From the NCBI RefSeq assembly GCF_003597395.2, contig NC_133770.1, positions 17,764,517 to 17,828,516 on the forward strand: DNA of 64,000 bases, written 5' to 3'. The DNA comes from Chelonoidis abingdonii. Lineage: Eukaryota > Chordata > Testudines > Testudinidae. The notes beneath the pieces were generated by a model. It was not told where the DNA came from, searched no databases, and saw nothing but the letters and a program-made list of their open reading frames with translations. Shown one piece after another: positions 53,901-62,900 of the stretch (positions are counted from its first letter, which is position 1; the number at the start of each line of letters is the position of its first letter). Position numbers and translations under genes: made by a program.

Positions 53901-56900
53901 GACAAGCTCTGAGGATCAGGTTCTAATAATCAGTTTGTAGAAGTTTAGCACCTGTGCTCCACAAGCAGTCACACTGACTTCAGTTCAAGGGCTATATTAT
54001 ATATGGTTTAATACTTAAGAGTCAGTGGTTCGTAACCTTTCCAGACTACTGTACGCCTTCCAGGAGTCTGATTTGTCAAGTTTCACCTCACTTGAAGACT
54101 ACTTGCTTTACAAAATCAGACATAAAAATACAAAGGTGTCACAGCACACTATTACTGAAAAATTGCTTACTTCCTTTTTTTTTTTACCACATAATTATAA
54201 AACAAATTAACTGGAATATAAATATTGTACTTACATTTCTGTGTCTAGTACATACAGCAGTATAAACAAGTCAGTGGCTCTATTAAATTTTAGTTTGTAC
54301 TGACTTTACTAGTGCTTTTTATGTAGCCTGTTGTAAAACTCAGCAAATATCTAGATGAGCTGATGTACCCCTGGAAGACCTGTGTCTACCCGTGGTTGAG
54401 AATTACTGGACTAGATTATACAGCCCTTTCTCACATTAGTGAAAAGTGACTCAAGTTCTACAGCCCATGTATTTATACATTTATACAAAAAATCCACCCT
54501 CAGAAAAGAAGGTATCCCAACCACAGAAAGGGTCTGGAAAAGTGTTTATGATATGCAAACAGATGCAAATACCATACTTTCTTATAACCATATCAGATAT
54601 AACTGTTAAATGAATAAAACTAGGATAATTAACCCCCTTCCACACACACTTCTTGTTTTAGGGCCTCATTTATTCTCATGGTATAATCGGTTTTTTGATT
54701 AGCCAGGTTGTTGAGTGCCCTTTGTCAGGTACTGCTGAAAAGGCGGGAAAAAGTAACCTATCAAACTACAGAAGTGCCACCTGTATGCAGTTAGCACCTC
54801 ATCAGGTGTTAAAGCAATGTCTGAAGGTTATAAAAGAGGAGCCCATATGCTACAGCAGGGGTCCACAACCTTTCAGAAGCGGTGTGCCGAATCTTCATTT
54901 ATTCACTCTAATTTTAAGATTTTGCGTGCCAGTAATACATTTTAATGTTTTTAGATCTCTTTCTATAAGTCTATAATATATAACTAAACTATTGTATGTA
55001 AAGTAAATAAGATTTTTAAAATGTTTAAGAAACTTTATTTAAAATTAAAATGCAGAGCCCCCCAGACCAGTGGCCAGGACCCAGGCAGTGTGCCACTGAA
55101 AATCAGCTTGCGTGCCGCCTTCGGCACACGTGCCATAGGTTGCCTACCCCTGTGCTACAGTATGTTAGGAACAGGCAAAGGAAGTTTTTTTTTTACAGCA
55201 GGTTGAGCAGACATTCTATTCCAAACTAAAAGAATATTTACAAAGCAGACACTCATGGTATAGCTACATTGCTTAGGAGTGTGAAAAATCCACACCCCCC
55301 GAGTGACGTAGCTATTCCGACCTAATCCCCGGGGCAGACCAGTGCTCGGTTGATGGAAGAGGTGGATTACCAATGCCAATGGGAGAAGCCCTCCTATTGG
55401 TGGTAGGTAGCATTTACATCGAAGCACTACAGCAGCGCAGCTGACTACTGCAGCGTTTTACATGTAGACATACCCTTACGTGTAATACAAATGTTATACA
55501 AACAAATGGAACCATTTCTAAGTCGGGGGTCCAAGCTATAGCAGTAGGTCAGTAGCTGAGCTGGGAATGGAACCTAGGTCTCCTGAGTCCCAGCACAGTG
55601 CCCACTCTACTAGAGCACACTGTTTCTCTTAGCTGTGTCTTAGTAACCTGAAACATGTTGTTAGTGTTTCAGGACATTTCGAGTTCTGTCTCTTTGTGAA
55701 TTTTAGACACTGCTGTAAATACAAATGAATTAGTATAGCCACCAAATTCATAAAATGAGGTGACAAACAATAATAATGTAACCATTTTTCCACTGCAATA
55801 ATCTCCTGAAAGCAGCAGATAAAAAAATAGTTCCATCTTTTTTCTAAATTAAGCATTGGCAATAATTTACAAACAAATAAATGTTAGTACATACCATCTT
55901 CTCTGCTAGGCAACTGCTCAGAAACAGAACCGGAAGAATCTTTCCTGGAGAGAGATCTCTTAGTTTTACCCTGCCCTGTACGACTTCTCTGGCGTACCAT
56001 GAATCCTCCAATACCTATCAAAGAAACAAAAATACAACAAGCAGATGCAGATTACATTTCCAGATAAAAATGGAAACAAAGAAAAAGCCATTAAGGATTA
56101 GATATTTTTTGGTTGCCCACATACAAGGACTTCTTTGAAACACAGAAATAATTTTCCTTAAGACCTAGTTTACACACAGTTTGTATGGACATAGCTACAT
56201 TGGTTATGGGTGTGAATTTTTTATTGACATACTAGTACAACTCGTAAGTGTGGACACGGTTAAATTGGTATAAAATGTGTCTTTTACTGGTCTGGATTAT
56301 TCTCGTTCCTATATGGCTAAACATAAGGTATATCAATATAAGCACATTGATACTGGTACTGGTGATGATGTGTAGCTATGTTTTTCGGGTAAGCATAAGT
56401 GAGGGTTAGCGAATGTGTGTGTTATGCTGGGAGCGTTGTATTGATTTATGTGAGGGTTGTTTTCTGCTGGGAGGCCTGTGCTGATTTGCGTGAGGCTTGT
56501 GTTGTGTTAGAAGATTTGTGTGGGTGGCAAAATGAGGGCTGTGTGCTGCAATGAGGGGTAATGTATATTTGGGGTTCTTGTCTAAGTGGTTTTGAAGAAC
56601 TGTGTCAGTTGAACAAAGTAATCCATCATCTGTGCAGTGTCCCTCAGACAACCATAAAACTGCTGCATGCAAATTAGCTGTAGAGTAAGGAGGGCCAATG
56701 GCTGAGTTACCTCTGATATCACAATTGTCTAGGACTCTCAGCACAGAACCCTTACTGTAGCCAAAAGATTGTGTTATCACAAGGATGCAATTTGTAAAGT
56801 CAATCATAGACGCTGACTTCCCCTCTTTACCGTGGGTTCTTGATCTCCACTCTAACCCCGGCCCTGCCCCGCCTCTTCCCCAAAGGCCCCATCCCAACTC

Positions 56901-59900
56901 CATCCCCTCCCTGCCCCTATTCCAACCCCTTCCCTGCCTCTTCCCCACTTCCTCTCCTGAGCGCGTCAAGTTCCCGCTCCTCCCTCCCCTCCCAGAGCGT
57001 GCTAATACCACCAATTTATCAGTGGCTGGGTGGGAAACGCTGGAAGGTAGAGGAGGAGCAGGGATGAGGAGGAGGTAGGGCGGGGGGGGAGTGAGGGGAG
57101 CTTGCCTGCCGGTGGGTAGAGAGCACCCACTAATTTTTCTCCATGGGTGCTCCAGCCCCAGAGCACTCACGGAGTAGGCACCTATGAAGTCAGTATGGTC
57201 GAGAACTTAAAAATTGGATGGTAAGAGACTGAAAATGCCAGTGATGACTGAACCTGGTGATATTCTAAACAAAAATTGCTCTCAACATGCTGTTTCCATC
57301 TTGTACCATCCCCCACCCTTATTTAAAACTTCAGGGAAATATTTTTGTGCCAATTGTCCAATCAGTTTGTTTGTTTGTTTGTTTTTTAACTATGAAGACT
57401 ATCAATAAATGCAAGGTGATTCATTCACCCAACAACTGACAACTGAACTGTGTAGAGTCTGAATCATCTTCAGACTGTATGAAAGGTACCCTTATCACTA
57501 GGGCCCTCCCTACCTAATTCACAGTCCATTTTCATAAATTTCATGGGGCTAGCATTAAAAAAAAATCTAGAATTTTATGGTTTCAGATAGTTAAATCTTA
57601 AATTTCAAGGTGTTGTAACAAAGCATGAACATGTATTTAAAAATAGCAAAATATACACATATAAAGCCCTTAACTCATCATTTCTCAACCCAAGTGGGGA
57701 TCACAAGACTATTGTAGGGAGGATTGCAGTATTGCCACCCTTACTTCTGAGCTGCTTTCAGAGCTTGGCAGCTGGACAGCAGCTGTCCAGGCACCCAGCT
57801 CTGAAGGCAGTGCCATCACCAGCAGCAGCGCAGAAATAAGAGTGGCAATACACTTTACCTCTGTGCCACCTTTACCTCTGTACTGCTGCTGGTGGCGGCG
57901 CTGCCTTCAGAGCAGGGCGCCTAGCCAGCAGCTGCCTCTCCAGCTGCCCAGCTCTGAATGCAGCGCAGAAGTAAGAGAGGCAATATCCTCCATACAATAG
58001 CCTTGCAGTCTCCTTTGGATCAGGACCCACAGTTTGAGAAACACCATGTACTTTTGTATACTTTTACCCTCTAGTATAGTATAGAGTAAAAGTACACAAA
58101 AAGCTACATTTCATGGGGAAGACCAGATTTCATGTTACACAATGTGTTTTTCATGACCAAGAATTTGGAAGGGCCCTGCTTATCACACACTTCAGAAAAC
58201 AGGTAGTAGATACCTACAAAAGTATTCTCTTTAAAGAAGCAAAAAGCCTCACGCACATACTTCACTGAGCCATAGATACACATTTTTATACAATACAGCA
58301 TATACGTATGTTTAACCTACAACATATGCATCCAATTAGAAAAGCACAGTGCTTTCTTTTCTCAAGTTAAATTATCCATAACTGGCTGCAAATCTGAATT
58401 GTGAACCAGTATTTGCAGCATAAGGGCAGAACTGTTGCTGTGCAGCAACCTGGGAAAGCCTACCTGGATAATCAGACTGTAAATTATTTTTAACCATAAT
58501 AGAAGAAACTACTACATTGCACAATGAGGAATGAACCACCCAAAGAAGCCTTTCCTACACATGCTGTTTAGTCTTTCTATTTCTAAATTAATAGATTATT
58601 TACATAGTAGAAAACTTAAATGTGACAAACAAATTGGTCTACATTATGTACCCTACCAGGTCTGTATGGCTTTCTCTTTCTCTTTTTGACCCCATCAGCT
58701 CCTTCTGTCACCTTAGTATCATCATCCACAGTTTCCCGTTCTGGGCTGGAATCTGATTTTCCATCACAGTCCATAAGGTCACCTTCTGGAGAAAAGACAG
58801 AATTATAAACTAAACCAAAAAGGAGGAGGACAATGCTTGCATATAGCCTATATAGAGTGGGATTTTCAAAAACATCTAAGGAGTTAGATTTTCCTTATGA
58901 TAAACTGAGACTGCAAGGGGGTCTATAGAGGTAAAATGTTTCATCTACATGAATCTGTGATTCTGCATAGCTTTATTCTGTTGAGTTTCTTATACTTCCT
59001 TCATCACTGTAATATCGGAGGGCTCTCAAGTAGCGCTTTAAGTGATGTGACTAACATCTGTCATATGCAGTTTGTTTTCTCTCTCATCTTCTTCCCAAAG
59101 GGGTAATTATGTGTGCAATGTAGTGTTTTATTTAGGTAGGGTTCTATTTTGGGCTATTTTTCTTGTTTGTTTGTTAAATGTACACACTTCTCTCTGTTTC
59201 CATAGAGAAGGCAGGTCAAGAGAGTAAGCCTTGCACTTGGAGCAGAAGGGGGTGAGGTTTGTGGTGGTCCTCAGTTTTTTGAGAGTTCATTCCACAGTCT
59301 TGGGTCTGCCCCTGAGAAAGCTCTGTCTCCCACACAGACAAGCTTTACTCTAATGCTAGAAAGTTCCACTGCACCAGAAGAGCAGAGTTGTCACTCAAAG
59401 TTCTCATGACAGAGCTTCAGGTGATTTTGTAGATATCTTTGGCCCAGAACACTGAACACTTTGAAGATAATGACTGAGACCTTGAACTCGATTCAATAGT
59501 TTATGGGAGCCAGTCTAGAGAGCGGAGGACAAGTCTGATATGCTTGTGGTAGCCCGTGCTGCCGAGGACATGGGCTGCAGATGCATTAATTCAGTGTTAG
59601 TCATCCTAAAATGAGTGTCAATAAATGAGTGCTGATATCGCCCTGCCCCCATCTTCCTGTATCGTGTGCGTCATACAGGTCTTGACATTTTAAAAATATT
59701 TTTTTTAACAAAAAGATATCAGGAGTCAGGGACTAGATTTGTTTTCTCTCCTTGGCCATTTAGGTGCCTGGGAAGTTGTTGGAGAATCTGGAGAGGTCAT
59801 TACTCACTAGCAAAACATTCTTTTCAGTCTGATATCCTGAATGCTGGGGGCAGTCCCATTAACAAAGGCTTAATGGAATAAGGACAGTAATGTGGTCAAA

Positions 59901-62900
59901 GGTGAGTGCTAAATGTATCTCTGGGGAGTGAGCTACATGTCCCTAGTTTCTTAATTATCAACCATTATTGTAAAGGGTGGGGAAGGTAAATGTTGTGCAT
60001 GAGCTAGTTACATTTCATGGTAATTTTGCAAGGTTTCTTTAATACATGTGTACAACATTAAACACACATACACTGAAAAAGAAATACATAATTTTGAAGA
60101 AATACATCTCTGTGCAGTCTACTTATGCTGCTGAGTAATAAAGGCATCAGAGAGTCTCTCATTTCTAGCAACCACATGCCTTACTCCCAAAGGCTGAGCT
60201 CTTGACCAGACCTTCAAACTGGACAGGACTCCTTCTGAAGTCTATCAGCTCTACTTTTGGACTGGCTAGGCAGTCTCCATTGAGTAACATGTAGTGCTTT
60301 TCTCTACTCTTTAGAGGATGAACAAGTCCTCTCAGCAAAACTTCCAGCCCCAGCAAGGAACAAAGTTTTCTTAGGTACCCAAAAGATCCTCTGTACCCAA
60401 TCATAAGCCGGTTCGATTATAAGCAGACCCCCCAAAGATGGATGAGTAAAAAGGGAAAGTTTTTATAACTCGTTCATAAGCCGACCCTATAATTCAGGGG
60501 TCAGCAAACTTTGGCTCCCAGTCATCAGGATAAGCCATTGGTGGTCCGAGATGGTTTGTTTACCTCAAGTGTCCGCAGGCACAGATGTAAATCTAAATAA
60601 ACAAAGTGTCCCAGCATGCCAGCTGCTTACCCTGATGGGCTGGGACAGCAACTGATGGGGAAATTTTTGGGGGGGGGGAGGGGGAGCTGGGAGTCAGGGG
60701 AGTAACCTCTGTGATCACCCCCCACATGACCCCACCCCTAGCCCAGGATCCCCACACTCTCCCCATCCCATCCCTTCCCACCTTATCTGGGAAGGATCTC
60801 TCTGACCTGGCTGGAGCTGCTCCAGCAGGCTGGGCAGCGCGGCTGCAGCATGTTCCAGCGGGCTGGACTGGGTGGAGTGGCCACAACGTGCTCCGGCGCC
60901 TGTGCAGTGCGGCCACAACCTACTCTGGGGGTGGGGCCAAGTGGCACAGCTTCAGCCTGCCAGCCCCGGAGCTGCAGCTGTTTTGGAGCCTGGGGGGAGA
61001 GCAGCATGGCCAGAGGTGGAGAGGCTCCCTCTGTTGTGGAGAGGGGCTGTGTCTCACCTCTCCCTCTCTATACCCATTCATAAGCCGACTTCTGTCTCTG
61101 GTGCTTCTCTTTTTTACTATAAAAATAATCAACTTACGAACAACCATATACGCTATGTTCAGAGTGCTCTCTTAGTTCAAGGGTTTCCTAGTTTCTTTTC
61201 AAAGCAAAGGTCTACAAATATTATCTAAAGAGCTATCCTGAGGCTTTTAACACACCTAAATCCAGGCCAGTTTTCAAATACATTGAAACATTTTATCACA
61301 ATCACTTAATGAAAAAAAATACAGCTGAGGGGATGAGAACTGAAATCAAAACAAAAAGTTAAATCCCCTATTCCACTGCCATACTATGTGCATTATATTA
61401 CATATCTTGTTATCTTATCAAAAAGAAGATTGAGAGGTGACTTGATTACAGTGCCTTCACAGGGAGAAAATACAAGGCACTAAAGGTGTTTAATCTAGCT
61501 TTGGTTTGGTCCATTTTCTTGTTGGTACTATAACAGTGTGGCTCTGTAACAGATATCCCCAATTCTGTCAAACAGATTCCATCTTGGGTATATGTCTTTG
61601 GTGGGTCTAGACAAGAACCAATGTCCGGAAGCTAAATCCAGACAAATTTTGAACTGGTATTAAGATACAAAATTAAAAAAAAAACAGCCAGGATGATTAA
61701 CCATTAGAACAAACTACTAATGGAAATGGTGGATTTTCTCTCGAAGTCTTCAAATCAAGACTGGATGTCTTTCTGGGAGATATGTTTTAATCAAACACAA
61801 ACTGTTGGGCTCAAGAGGGACCACTGGGTGAATTTAAGGTCTTCTGATATACTGGAGGTCAGACTAGATGATATAATAGATCATAAGAAAGAAGATCCTG
61901 TCATGGATAGGTAACTGGTTAAAAGATACGAAACAGGGTAGGAATAAATGGTCACTTTTCAGAATAGAGAGGTAAATATTGGCACTTCCCAGTGGTCTGT
62001 ACTAGGACCAGTCCAATTTAACGTATTCATAAATGATCTGGAAAAAGGGGTAAACAGTGAGGTGGCAAATTTTGCAAATGATACAAAACTACTCAAGATA
62101 GTTAAGTCCAAAGCAGACTATGAAGAGCTACAAAAGGATCTCACAAAACTGGGTGACTGGGCAACAAAATGGCAGATGAAATTCAGTGTTGATAAATGCA
62201 AAGTAATGCAGATTGGCAAACATAATCCCAACTATGCTTATAAAATGATGGGATTTAAATTAGCTGTTACCACTCAAGAAAGAGATCTTGGAGTCATTGT
62301 GGCCTTAAACTCTACGAATCTATTAATCACAAACAAAGCAAGAGAAAAGTGATCATTCCATCATTCAAAAGTAACAAACAAACAAAACAAACACATCATA
62401 AAAATACACATTTCTTCCAGCCAACAACAGATCATGATTAAGGATACACCAATCAAACAACTGCCATGCTACTTATATCAACACTTAACATGAGACCATA
62501 CTAGAGTTAAATCACTCTATCTCAAGAACACTCTATATCTACAAAAAGCCTCTTATGACATTTAATCTGATTAACAGTAAGACAATGTTGCGTAAACAGA
62601 AAGCATTTCAGAGTGCGGTGAGGTGGGGTGTCTGCATTCCACTTTTAATAGATGCTTGTGTAATTTATTTCCTGACTTACACACTTGTATTTAGTTAGCC
62701 TTTCCTCAGGTTTAGGATTAACATGATAGTCCACAATACAGTTATCAGAATGTACAGTGGACTCTACTTAAACCAGATACATTTGGATAACTGTGTGATC
62801 CATTTTCCAATCCAACTCCTGTCCAGTCTGGGATTATGGAGTCAAACAAAAGCTCACTTGGCCAGGGAAGTAAAAGGATGTGTTGCTTCAGACTGGGGTC

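Noticed and set aside
56406..57170. 254-residue open frame on the minus strand
   Set aside because: It crosses a degenerate tandem repeat and a hAT-like element with its own target duplication; the His/Thr/Pro- and Gly/Arg-rich composition follows from those repeats and there is no recognisable domain.
60593..61228. Several overlapping open frames of 67-154 residues
   Set aside because: GC-rich transposon interior with few stop codons by chance; no domain and no splice-consistent link to KMT2C.
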